Shown here in pieces: positions 1 through 11,510 of a stretch of 64,000 nt of DNA. The notes below the pieces were generated by a model that was not told the DNA's origin, did not search any database, and saw nothing but the letters and a program-made list of their open reading frames with translations. How positions within the stretch are numbered: position 1 is the stretch's first letter; every line of letters begins with the position of its first letter. The translations under genes were made by a program, and so were the position numbers. Source of the stretch: Malus domestica (taxonomy: Eukaryota; Streptophyta; Magnoliopsida; Rosales; Rosaceae); NCBI RefSeq assembly GCF_042453785.1, contig NC_091668.1, positions 9,444,001 to 9,508,000 of the forward strand. The letters run 5' to 3'.

Positions 1-332
1 ATGCTCCATTGAAGTAGCCAACTCAACCGCCCATCTTACGGTGAAGTTTTGCAAGTCGCCTCAAGCAGGCAAGGCTCCCGAAGCACCGAAGCCGAAACTA
101 AGACCTAAGTCACAATGTGGGATCAATTGCTTCGTTGAAGCAGCTCACCCAGCCGCTCGTCCTACGGTAAAGTTTCACAAAAGACATGGTTAAATAGAAT
201 GATGAACCAAAAACAAGGAAAGCTGTTTATTAAATTTATAGTAAATTGATAAATCAGCTCAGATGCCAACAAAGTTCAAGCAAATCAGAACAAAAAGGAA
301 AAGAAGAAAACTCCTAAGTCTAAGCAAAAAGA

Positions 333-2021
333 CTACTCCTTAGCAGCTTGCACAACCATTGGTTCCTCGACTACCATGTCTTCAGTAGTCGTGCCATTCC
401 CAGCAGCTGAAACTTCCATCAGCTCATCCTCAGCCACCCCCGGCTGGACTACCTTACGCTCAGCTGCTCCACCAAAGGTAGCCTCAAAAGAGAAATTAAG
501 CAGATCAACTAGAGAAATGGAAAAAGTATCGAAATCATTTTAGAAAAACTCATAATCCGACGGCCTACCCTGAAGATGGTCTACATAGCCAAGCTTATAG
601 AAATCGGCTTGACAATGAGCAAACACCACTTCGTGACTAGCTTTCTCATTCTTTAGCTGCGCATTCTCATCAACAAGCCCAATGTGAGCACTTTGTAGCT
701 TATCCAGTTCCTTTTTCAAGTTCTCACTAGTAGATAACGTACCTTGCAAATCCATCTCCTTGGACTCAAGCTTACTGGCAACCTCCTTAAGACGAGACAT
801 TTCAGCATACATGAAGATAAGTTCATCATATTTGGCAAAGAAAACAGATCGTAGCTCCGAATTGACACGCTCAAGGTCCTCCACCACCAGAAAAACACGA
901 CTGATTTCCTTCTCTACAGCTTCCTACATCGCTTGAGTCGCACTAAGCCTAGCATTCAAATGGGCAACCTCCTGATAAATGATCTCCAGCTGCAAAGAAG
1001 TGGGGCAGAGACATCAGACCCTTCAAAACGGCGAGTTTAGATTCAAGCTTCTCAATTTTTTCAGCAGCCGAGCGAAGCTGAGCCACCAACGCCACTTCGG
1101 CTTCCTTAGCACACTTGACAACATCCTGATCAACGCGCATAGACTCAGTTACCAGGATCAAAGTCTTATGCATTGTAGCAATCAGGGAAGACCTCATCGA
1201 ATAGGCAAGACGCTTCGCAAAATAGTTTGAGTATACGACAACTTTCCCAACACTGTCAATAAACTTAGCATATGCATCGATGTCCTCAAGCAGGTCAGCC
1301 TTCAGCACCGCACAAACCTCGAAAAATTCTCCAACCTCAGACTCAGTGGATTTCTCACAATTACCCCTGCGAGAAGATTTCCCTTTCTCAGCAGATGAGT
1401 CAGTCACGGCAGAAGAATAGGCCCAGGCGCCACCTTAACAGCACAATCCACCTTCTTGCTTTTCATAGTGGCAAGCCTCTTAGAAGCTGATCCAGACTTA
1501 GCTCCCGACAAACGCTTCGATACAAACTTAGACACCGAAGGCCCCACCGAACCCTTCCGCTGGGCAAGTCTCTCAACGATTGATGCGATCACCTTCGGAG
1601 TAGCAGATTTCATAGGCTCAGTTTCAACAGTTTTCTTCACCCTTTTGGTGAAAGTTAGATCAATAACAAGATTCTCGGCAGCAGACGAGCTCCCATGAGC
1701 TGCGAAGGAAGTTCGTGGCTTATTCTCGGCTGAAGGCTCACAAGCAGGTGAGGAAGATCTCTTATTTCCATCCTCATTGACAGCTGGCTCTACAGCAGTG
1801 ATCAGGCCACCTTTCTCCCGATGAAGAGGGCTGAGCAGCGAGCGCCACTTACGGTATTCAGCAAGAATGCCCAAGGCGACGTGCATTTTCTTCATACCTG
1901 CTAAAGTCTTGGGAGTTGAGACAAACTCCGAATCTACGCAAAGCAAGAAAGACGACCAATAAATTGAAGTCATGGAGCTGCTCAACAAAAATTCAATCAA
2001 GACAATAGTGAAGCAGTTCAC
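333..2021 (-). pseudogene. Degenerate retrotransposon ORF, coiled-coil gypsy-type transposon protein
   Basis: Three minus-strand open frames (1404-2021, 949-1407, 540-887) read as consecutive parts of one decayed protein joined by frameshifts and stops, ending at a stop at 333-335. The upstream part is Ser/Lys-rich (residues like SKRLSGAKSGSASKRL). The downstream part is a long heptad-like coiled coil with many E, K, L and A residues (EKIEKLESKLAVLKG, then LKKELDKLQSAHIGL). This layout matches the plant proteins annotated as putative gypsy type transposon. The ORF runs opposite to the + strand LTR at about 2669, as the antisense ORFs of Tat-lineage gypsy elements do. No reverse transcriptase or integrase is visible. 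The start at 2021 is arbitrary because the element is broken. The retroelement origin is fairly sure; the Tat assignment is inference. Confidence 0.55.
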
Positions 2022-2668
2022 TTACCACTAATAAAGGTAGTTGGGACATGCAGCTCAGGATAGAGTCATACTCCCACTCTCCGCTCACCTCATCTCTCAG
2101 TCCAAATCACCAATGGGCCCGAGCCTAGCACCGTGCCCAGAGCGCCATTTTTTCTTATCCCGAGCTGAGTAAAGCTCAGTGCCCCAGCACACCGACCCTC
2201 TTGTCGCACCATAGCCAGCCCATGGCCTGCATGCTGTGTGTCACCAACCTCCTTAGCACCCGCCAAGCCAATTTTTCAAGTCCCAAAACTTCCAAAAAAT
2301 TCAAGAAGAAGAAAATTCCAAGTTTTCTTACCTTGGTGCGGCACAAAGAAGAAGAACAACAATGAGAGACGACTCTTTGCAATGACAAGAAAAGAAGAAC
2401 GCTAGAGGAGGAGGAATAAAAATTTCCTCTGGCTTCTCTTTCTTGTTGGGATGATAATTTTTCTCCAAATTTATTTAATCCCTTGCTTAAGGCAGAATTA
2501 AATAGGTATTGGGAACAATTATTTTCCTTTTCCTAGAAGAAGTTTATCTCCAAATCAAGAAAGAATATCAAGTTCAACTTGGGAAACAACTCTGCAAGCC
2601 TAAGAAACTTGAGATTCCTACACCTACTATCATTTTCCTGTGTGCAGCCCAATAGGTGTGGGGGCATT

Positions 2669-3290
2669 TGTGGATCCTAAAATAATCCCAAAAATTGTAG
2701 AGGCAACACATGGACTTTTATTCAAAGAAGACAAGATTGCCATAAATAAATGGGCAAGCTTCTCAGATGCTCCCACGCGCAGCTCACACACCTGGAGGTC
2801 TCAGCAGTTGAATACGACTGCCCACAACTCACCTGCTCTGGGCAAGGAATTAAAGATAAGGATTAATTACCCAAATCCTATCTTTAATACATTTCCAATT
2901 GAAGATTGACTCCAATCAAGTAAGTAATCCTAATTTAAATCAATTAGGGATAATTACTCCATTATCTCAAGATATTATTTCCTATTTAATATCTTGGGAA
3001 TATTTACAGAATATCTCTCCATTAAACATTATATTGCCAGCCCTAGCCCTATAAATACCCCATATTCTACCAAATTTTGAGAGCTTTTTGCAATCCAAAA
3101 AAAGCCCTAAACACTTTACTCTCTTAGAGAAACTAACTTAGGCATTGGAGATCCATTGACCTAACCCCACGCCCCCCCCCCCCCACCTCGTGGGCATGTG
3201 AGGCTTAGGTCTCTGATCAAAAGTTTTGATTGTTTTGCAAGCGCATTTTCGTCAAGACTGAAGACGGCGGAAATTTGCATCGATAGTCAT
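2669..3290 (+). repeat. LTR of a gypsy-type retrotransposon (3' LTR)
   Basis: A purine-rich tract (GGTGTGGGGGCA) lies directly before TGTGGATCC at about 2669, as a polypurine tract precedes a 3' LTR on the + strand. Inside is a promoter-like CTATAAATACCCC near 3050, followed by a CT/A-rich leader. A poly-C run sits at 3171-3184. The right boundary is a guess, because the usual CA end near 3285 (GCATCGATA) seems mutated. It is probably the 3' LTR of the element whose antisense ORF lies at 333-2021. Confidence 0.5.
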
Positions 3291-5931
3291 CTTCTACCTG
3301 TTCAATGAAAAAGTCATCATCTAAGTCCATTGCTATTTTTTTTACTTTCTCTAATGAAAGGAGATGAAAATATGAGTTAGGGTTTAAGGTAGACAAATTG
3401 TCTCCCATGCCCAACCTTTTTTTTTTTTAAATTAAGCAAAACAAGATAATTAATGTCCTTATTAGTCTTTTTGTAAATGGACAAATTTGTAATTAAAAAA
3501 GTCATTAAATGGTGGGTGGGAAGATAAGACATTGGGGTGAGAATAACATCACTCTAAAAGAAAAGGGTTTTAAATACGAATTTATAAAAGCACTTGGGTT
3601 GAGCCATCACATAGCAATCCTATGTATTTTTACCAATTACTTATGATCTACACATGCCACTTTAAAGGTTAGGTTTTCCTAATATATATTCTACTTGGAA
3701 CCTCCAACATAGAATGTATATCTAACATGCAATCTGTCCGGATGCTCGGATCAAATATGAACATGAGAGACTCATTGTGCTTTGTGAAAACCTTTCGAAA
3801 AACCATGCAACCCTTAAGACGTGGTATTCATTTTAAGTGAAATTACAATTATTACTCACAAGAAGCCAGCGTCAATTTCAAGGAACCTTCCGACCAAAAT
3901 TGCATCAAATTACTTTTCTAAAGATCCTAATAGTGATCAAGCATTAAGATAATTAGAAAGTTTAGAACGGTGACACGAATTAGTTACGCATATTCATAAT
4001 TGAAGTCCTAGAAAAATATTATTATGAAGAAAAGAATGAAAACACCTTAGAATAAACTTCTGAAATTCTCCAAGAACCCTAGCCAATTTCTTATCTCCAA
4101 AGTTGCATAAAAGAGAGGTAGAAAAGACTAAGGGCAGCCAAACCTTAAATATCCTACGGCTATTGCATAAACCCTAATTGAAAGTCTTTTGTTCCAACTA
4201 GGAAACCAAATAATAATAAAATATACTAGAAAATAAAGTCCTAATTAGGTTAGGAGAATCTGCAAGGAACTGTCCAGCCACGTTTTAACCTCAAATATCC
4301 TCCAAATCCGGCCCATGATAGCTTCTTCAAAGATTGGAACGTTCTAAACATATCTCCAATAGGCCACAAACCCATCATATGTCATCTTGGGCTCAAAAAA
4401 CACAATTCAAGCCCCAAAACGTCACTTTCCAATACCGCGCACTGCTCCTTTATTCCATCACCAGAAAATAACCGTTTGGTGGGAAAATCCGATATTTTGA
4501 CACGATCAAACTAAGCGACTCACGAACATCCTCCAATTGGAATTACTCCATAATTCATCCATTTGATTATGTTTTGCTCCAGAGGAAGTCGAAAGTCCTA
4601 TATTGAAAATACAATTCAAAGTATCAAAATATTGAAAATATAATTCAAAGTATCAAAATCTTCTAAAATAATAACCAAAATATACTAAGAAATAATAATA
4701 TAAAATCTACTCATCAGTAAGGGACATTTCATTTATGATAAGGAGTTGGACTCTCTTTTTAGTGCCAATTGACTTTAGACTGCATAGAACTCAACTTCAT
4801 CCATAATATTATAGCATGTTAGTTCTCATGTGAACACCTAACAATCACATTTATCACATAGTTAAGTTGAATTCCGTGACACATGAGGAGCGTATAAGAA
4901 TACAAAGTATTGTCCGGCAATAATAGGACTAGTCATTAAAACAGTTAGCCAATTGGACGATTCCTGAATCACAATGCAATTAATCTAAGGGACAAGCTTT
5001 AGCCCAAAGTAACAATGGGCTGGAGCCTGAGCTGTGCAAACTCCAAGTATCATCGTCATCTGAACCTTGCCAAAAAAGAAAAGTGAAAGGAAAGGAGGAA
5101 AAACAAAGGTCAATCAGGCTAAAACATATGGGGTTCATGTTCGTCATTGAGTGCAATAATTGCAAAATGGTCCCCTGTAAATCAAACTACATATCAAAAT
5201 CCCTGTACATTTTAACTTAAATATATTCACAATCTCTAGCTAGTCATAGATCATAGTTGGTGCAAAATCTCATATCGCTCGTGAGTTTCACACGTGCAAT
5301 ATGTATACCATCCACTTTAGGTTTTCAAAGCTTGAATATATCATGGGGCACTTATTATTTTAAACAAAAAAGTTAAAACCCAAATTACATGTTGCATGTG
5401 AGTTCTGTGCTTTTTAGTCTTATATCCTGGCTCATCGATCTCCCAATTTAAACTTGGCGGGTCCATAATGTGACAGTCCGACATTATGCTAAAGCACTTG
5501 TGATATTTTTGTTCAATTCATTTCGCAATCTTTGCAGAGCAAAATATTATGTAAAAAAAAATTGAAAAATCGAAATCAAATTAAATTTTAAAACTTTACC
5601 AAAGTAGCTTTCAGTTAAAGAAACCAAACAATTCAATTACAATATTATCAATAATTAAGTATCAAACACAACACAATTATAATACATGCTTGTCAAAGAA
5701 TCTATTTGATGCATATTCGATACAAAAAAATGTTATTTGTATTATTATTTGTATCATTTCTCTAATAAAGATAAGATCTACGTGTGTTGGTAGGTCATAC
5801 TTCTATTAAAAATATGATACACGATAATGGTATAAATAGATTGTCAGTGTAACACTTCTATTTGATATTATCAAGTTTGTTTATTTTATTTTTTTTATCG
5901 TGTGGCTCAATTTGGCTAAATTAATGGCTAT
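3291..5931. other. Intergenic AT-rich DNA, no gene seen
   Basis: No open frame with recognisable coding character. A short tandem duplication of about 29 bp (ATTGAAAATA-AATTCAAAG motif) occurs at about 4602-4659. The rest is low-complexity AT-rich sequence. Confidence 0.6.
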
Positions 5932-5940
5932 GTGAGTCAA

Positions 5941-6162
5941 GGAAAAGGATCCTCGTCAGATCCTTTTCTTGGGATTCTAGAGATCCCGTGATCGTGACTG
6001 TTTATCGTATATCGTGCGGTCAGTTTTCATTAGGTACTATTTATATTTAATTTTAAAATTTAAATTTTGAAATAATTTCTTACCACATTTTATACGATGA
6101 ACTGTCACAATCATAGAATCCCTAAGATCCTTAGGAAAATGATCCGGCGATGATCCTTTTCC
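5941..6162. mobile_element. Mutator-like MITE, 222 bp, 9-bp TSD
   Basis: The ends are imperfect inverted repeats: GGAAAAGGATCCTCGTCAGA at the left, and GGAAAAGGATCATCGCCGGA read inward from the right. A perfect 9-bp direct repeat GTGAGTCAA flanks it (5932-5940 and 6163-6171). A 9-bp duplication is typical of Mutator-type transposition. No coding capacity. Confidence 0.9.
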
Positions 6163-7949
6163 GTGAGTCAAAATGGTAGTGGACCCTTCCGCCCGACATT
6201 TGCTGTCATAATACATTGGAAAGCTATTGTTTTACAAAGAACAAACAACGAAGTGCAAGCCAAAGTTGTTAACAATAGTCATTAAATTAAACAAAGCAAA
6301 GTAAATATAATTAAAGTTTCGTCTAAGTGAATGAACTAGGCCACTAACTAAGAACATGAAGCCCTACAAATTTCAAAAGTGATTATCGAGACCCTTATTC
6401 AAGGGAAATGGGTCGGCTCCACGTCATGCATACAACTCACTGATCAAATTAATCAATGAAAAAGAAACAAGCAGAGGCTGAAAAGAATAATACTTCTACC
6501 ATTCCTAATAAAGAAGAAAGTTCTCCAAATTGCATGAATATTTTATAGATAATCTTTAGATTATGACAAAAATGAATAATTCTAATTATGATGTTTGTAT
6601 GCATGGTGGATTAGTGTTAGGAAGAAATAAGGACTTTCTGCAGTGGAAGACGAAAGCATTATCCTTAAAAAATATATATACATATAGAGATTGAAAAAGG
6701 TCTATGTAATGAAAAGTGGTACACATTTACTAGTATAAATACAAAATGAATCACTAAAACCTAGTTTTGGACTTAATGCGCTCTTTACAGCATATTGGCA
6801 CAAGTTAAGTTTTCAATATTAATATCTCCAAAGAGGATTTTGAACTGAATTCACAATTAAAATAATCATATTCGACTATAATGTCGTATCCACATGGTCA
6901 CATCCAACTCCAAGTAGTGGATATATATGAGAGGAAATTAATTAAGTAAATAGTTAATTAATCTAGAGCCTTTTGTGTTTGATTGGGTATATATATCTTA
7001 TTGGCTATTGCTATATAGCTTCTTTTCAATTTCCGCTTTTGTTTGGTGCAAATAAAGAAGTGTTAGAAGCAAATATTCCTTCCCTGCTTGTCACTCTCTA
7101 GCTGCCGAGCGCACTTACCATTTTTGCCCACTAACCAGCTGGTCTTTGTATCAATGTGATACAAACTAGTAGTAGTATACTTTTGTATTTTCTATTCCTA
7201 ATGACCTTTTCACATGAGAGACATAGTGGAAGGAGCACGACTGCATAGTGTTTTCAGAAGGCTGATAGGTTATAAAGATCCGATCCAACCAATATAAATA
7301 GAAAAGCTCGATCACCTAGGGTTACATATGATAAAAATATAGTGGGAATAAGACACGTAGAGGAATACAATTTGTCGACTCGTAAGGTTACCTAATCCAT
7401 TTAACTTTGGTTGCTATCAACTTTTTTTTTTTTACTCAAACCTTTTTAATTTACCTTGTTCTTTTCATCCTACCATGTAACTTAAAGAATATACATACCA
7501 AATTATCATGTAATATTGTAGGATGAGAATAAGAACTGAAAAAGTAAAATAAAAAAGTTGCTAGTATTTTACTCATCGAATAAAAAGTTACGGATGGTGA
7601 GCTGATACTTGATAGTGGGGAAAGGCCCGAAATGCTGAGTGTGGGCATAAAACTAGAGAAGGAGAGAAAGAAACAGAACCGAAACTGAGCAATGTAAAGC
7701 CCTAGAAAATGGAGATGAGCAAAGCATGCCGGTTATGACAAAGACCACACACTGTATATTCCTTCGAGAAAGAGACTTTGGGTCCCTCTATCTCCTCAGT
7801 TGAGAGAGAAAGGCAATAGAGGAGGAGGAAAGTGTGCGCACGAGTACTGCCACTAAGTGTATGTATGTAACGTAAAGACACCCCACTTTACTACTTTAGT
7901 TTCTCTTTTCAATCCATCCATTCCCCTGTTTAGACTGCTTTGCCCTAAT

Positions 7950-7952
<3 letters not shown>

Positions 7953-7997
<45 letters not shown>
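7953..7997. repeat. (CT)n microsatellite
   Basis: An uninterrupted TC/CT dinucleotide run of about 45 bp. A second run lies at 8139-8172. Confidence 0.95.
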
Positions 7998-8001
<4 letters not shown>

Positions 8002-8130
8002 CTTTTGGTTTTAGCCCCACTGCTACTGTTCTTTCTTCTGGTTCATTTTTGCCTTCACTTGTAACGCCTTCCATATGTTTGTACTATACTCACATCTCAG
8101 AGGCTATTTCTCTCAAACAGTTTCCTTTCT

Positions 8131-8138
<8 letters not shown>

Positions 8139-8172
<34 letters not shown>
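8139..8172. repeat. (CT)n microsatellite
   Basis: A second CT dinucleotide run of about 34 bp, about 140 bp after the first. Confidence 0.95.
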
Positions 8173-8174
<2 letters not shown>

Positions 8175-8694
8175 TCATTCGGAGAGAATCCTAGATAATA
8201 ATAAAAAGCTAGAGTCCAAGCAAAAAGGGTTCAAGAACATTGCTTTTTACATGCAGGGGAATTTCATCATGATCAGCTTCAGCTCACTAGCTATACCTAC
8301 CAAGTTGCCCTTGCTTATGCACTATAATTACTATAAAAATACCAAGTTTCATTTGTACTATAAATTGTATACACACACTAAAGTGGGATTGAAGAATAAT
8401 TTGGATTTATTAATTTGTCATAATTGTGCCTGACAAAGTAGTCATTTAGAAACAAACCAATGAATGACTACACAAGTAGGTGTAGATATTGCAACAATGA
8501 TTAGTGTGAAACTCCCAACCAAGCCGTTGAATGGGTTTGAACAATTGTTGTTGTTAGGCTGCATACAAGAGACGTGCTTTAATGATGAAATCTGAACGGA
8601 TGTAGCGTTGTCAAATTTAACATTTTGAAATGATACTTCAATGGAAAATGTTAGAGAGGTTTTTTTTTTTTTTTTTTGAGATAATTGGAAATAG

Positions 8695-8835
8695 AACTAA
8701 TTCGTTCATCAATCATTTTTTTTAACAAAAGATATTATCTATTCTAAGATGGAGGGGTGGGTTAAGCCTCACAATAGGCTAGCAATAATGTCACAATTGA
8801 AGAATAATATCATTAAATCGTAGTATTAAATGACA
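8695..8835 (-). mobile_element. tRNA-derived SINE fragment
   Basis: Shares the phrases TTAAGCCTCACAATAGGCTAGCA and a downstream ATATTA-TTAA-CGTAGTATTAA block with the elements at about 54765-54905 and 56517-56683. In this copy the part that should carry the B box is deleted. Assigned by similarity to the other two copies; boundaries are approximate. Confidence 0.5.
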
Positions 8836-10980
8836 ATTCTTTCATCAATCATTACGTTTAATATTTTACTTATAAGTATAGGTCTATTGACTTTTGATCT
8901 ACCTAAGAAACTTTCTAAATTTGTGATGATGTCACCCTTATTAAATTGTGTGCTTTGTAATCTTTTACAGAATATCATTTAAACAATTGAGCAAGTTTGG
9001 ATGTCTAAATTCAATTTTTTTTCTTCATAAACTATTGAAATTACGCATATGACATTTTACCGTAGTAGTCGGAAACAATCATGCTTATGCATTATAGTAC
9101 ATATTCAATCTTCATTGATCCCCCTCCCTTCTAACAACTAATAATTTAACTCACTAATACTATCGTTTGTATAAAAAAAAATAAAAAATACAAAAATAAA
9201 AAAAACTATTGAGATTACATGCACTACACACACACACACACACACTATATTTTGTTGACTGCCCTAGTTATTGTGTTTCAGGCCTGGGTTAGATGTGAAT
9301 CATAATGAAAAGTTTTGATTTTCTTTGGTTAGCATGATATTGTTTCAATGGCATCGGCATAGTATTATGGTTTATATAGCCCCCAAAGAAACAGTGTCAT
9401 GCACAATTTTTTTTTCTTTAGATGTTCATCTTTAATTTGGGTCTCATCCTCAATATAGTGAAATTTCAGTATGAAATGATAGATTAAAAATTCAAAATAT
9501 ACATGTAAATGTCATGATGTAGACCACAATAATAACGATGGTATCCTTAAAAATTCAAAGTATTAAAATATACATGCTGAGGTCGAGTCGCACAGGTTCA
9601 CCGTCGTTTAGAATTCTACTATACAGGCTCATTAATAATAGAACCTGTAACAAAGGTTCACACAACTTCACCAATATGTAAAACAAACGGTAATAATTAT
9701 GCATAATTTGATGTGGCAAGTTATATTTATATACTACGTTAATTAATAAATTTATATCATTGGATATTGGTTGCATGTATCACTTGCCACATTATATAAT
9801 ACACCAAAAGGGTATAAATATAGAGTCAGAGCCATAAAGAGGTCAGGATAGTTTCATGCCCATCTGACAATTTTTTTACACAGAAAAGTTTAGTATTATG
9901 CATATATTTTCAAGTTTTTTCTGTAGGCTTAGGACCCAAACTGACTTTTACTTTAATTTCTTTTTTCGAGTTTGATTTGAGGTTGGCGACTCCTATGGAG
10001 TTCATACAAACGATTGCTTGTGAGCTTTGAGGTGGAATCTAATCTAGGGATCAATGGAGAGAGAGAGGAAGAAAGTCAAAGACTTGGGGTTTAGGCTGAA
10101 GGAAGAGGATGCTGAGGATGACACCATACTAGACCCAAACGACGATAGTCAGTTGCTCACCAGAGTAAATTTCGTAAGATCAAGAGAGCGTTTTAGATTT
10201 AGACTTTTGGGCCACTCCAAGACTAAAATCTTAGCTCAATTACTGTATAAATATATGGACTTCCTAACATTTATTTAATACAAGTCATTCTAGGAAAATG
10301 ATTTCTACACATTATTTTTCTCTCGTTGCACAATCATGTTTATTTTTTTCGTCCTAGAATATTATCTTTGCTTTCGATTTGAAAGCCTCAAATATTCGAG
10401 AGTGTGCACAATTAAATAAAAAATTTGTATGTAAAAATCATTTCCCCTTAACAAATCCTACAAAAATACTCCAAGTTTAATCTTCTTAATTGCGTTTTTC
10501 ATGATCTTGAATTTTGCTTTAGACTATGAAAAGCTATTCTACTACACATGCCATTACGATTATTACTTGCACACCCATCTCTCCTCTAAAGGCAGAGTTT
10601 GTAAGTAAAAACATTCCTCCATCCCAACTAGCTTAATTTTCGTTCGTCTTTAATCTTCTTGTTGAAGCTAACTTGTTAACAGACTTCTCTTCTTAATTTG
10701 TACGCAACAATAAATTTGTAAAAGCTCTTCAAAAGTTCTCATTTTTCTTTCTTTTGAGAAAAAACATAAAAAAGTTTGGAAGGTCTTCAACGGTTACAAA
10801 TATATGCCAGTTAGTCGGTCAGTCAAAAGAGCATTTTAGTAATTAACCCGACAAAATCAGTCTTTTTTCCCAACATCTGTCCCTGTTGCCCTTTCAACCG
10901 TTCGTGTTCAAACTTCAAACCATCATTCCAAAGAAAGTCAAGGTTCCATTTCGTAATTATCTCCAAATTGCTTGCCCACT
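8836..10980. other. Intergenic DNA, no gene seen
   Basis: Contains an (AC)n run at about 9226-9245. The 74-residue frame at 10054-10278 (MERERKKVKDLGF...) matches nothing I know and has no splice or domain support. Otherwise AT-rich and unremarkable. Confidence 0.5.
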
Positions 10981-11006
10981 TTCCCCATCTTTTAATCCCT
11001 CTCATC

Positions 11007-11014
11007 TATTTAAG
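11007..11014 (+). promoter_or_regulatory. TATA-like box of the LRR-RLK gene
   Basis: TATTTAAG lies about 500 bp before the start codon, followed by a CT-rich stretch suited to a leader. A likely 5'-UTR intron runs from the donor AG|GTACGT near 11166 to the acceptor TTTCAG ending near 11476, which would shorten the mature leader. All inferred from sequence. Confidence 0.45.
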
Positions 11015-11510
11015 CACTCCAATCTCCCACTCTCCCTCACTGAACCCTCTTCACCAAATAGTTTCATTTCCAACCCCTCTCCAATCGATCCTTTCTACTT
11101 TCTCTTCCAATGAAAAAAAAAACGTATTCTTCATCATCTACAGACGTAAACCCTAATTAATAATAGGTACGTCATGGACATTTTACCAAAGATTTATTTA
11201 TTTATTTTTATATTCATTCAATTTTGTTTCACTCAGATAATAATTATAATCTAACTATGTGTTGGTCCAATCTTTGTCTAGGATCTTATAAAGCTATTCT
11301 GGGTTCGTGTTTGATTACAATTTCATGAAAGTTAATGTGGTAAGTATATTCTTCGTGTAGTTTTGTCAATTTGAAATGAATTTCTTTAATTTTGAATGAA
11401 AACGTTTACATCAGCTGCTAAGATATGAACTATGTGTTAATCATACGTTAAATAATACCACTCTCTCTCATTTCAGTGTGTTTTACGTGGATATTAATTA
11501 ATTTGAGGTG

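Larger units (their letters stand above)
6172..8690. other. Intergenic; CT microsatellites, no supported gene
   Basis: AT-rich to about 7650. Around 7700-8200 the sequence looks like a transcribed leader, with CT repeats at 7953-7997 and 8139-8172. Open frames across these repeats (for example 7857-8198) are Ser-Leu runs made by the repeat and are not genes. A non-coding transcript is possible but not supported by any motif I recognise. Confidence 0.5.

Noticed and set aside
7857..8198. 113-residue open frame with long Ser-Leu runs
   Set aside because: Created by two CT microsatellites; no domain and no plausible flanking exons.
10054..10278. 74-residue frame MERERKKVKDLGF...
   Set aside because: Charged N-terminus only, no homology recognised and no gene structure around it.
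11508..11510. Start of the LRR-RLK frame at 11508
   Set aside because: The codon there is GTG; the first ATG is at 11511 and is followed by a good signal peptide.
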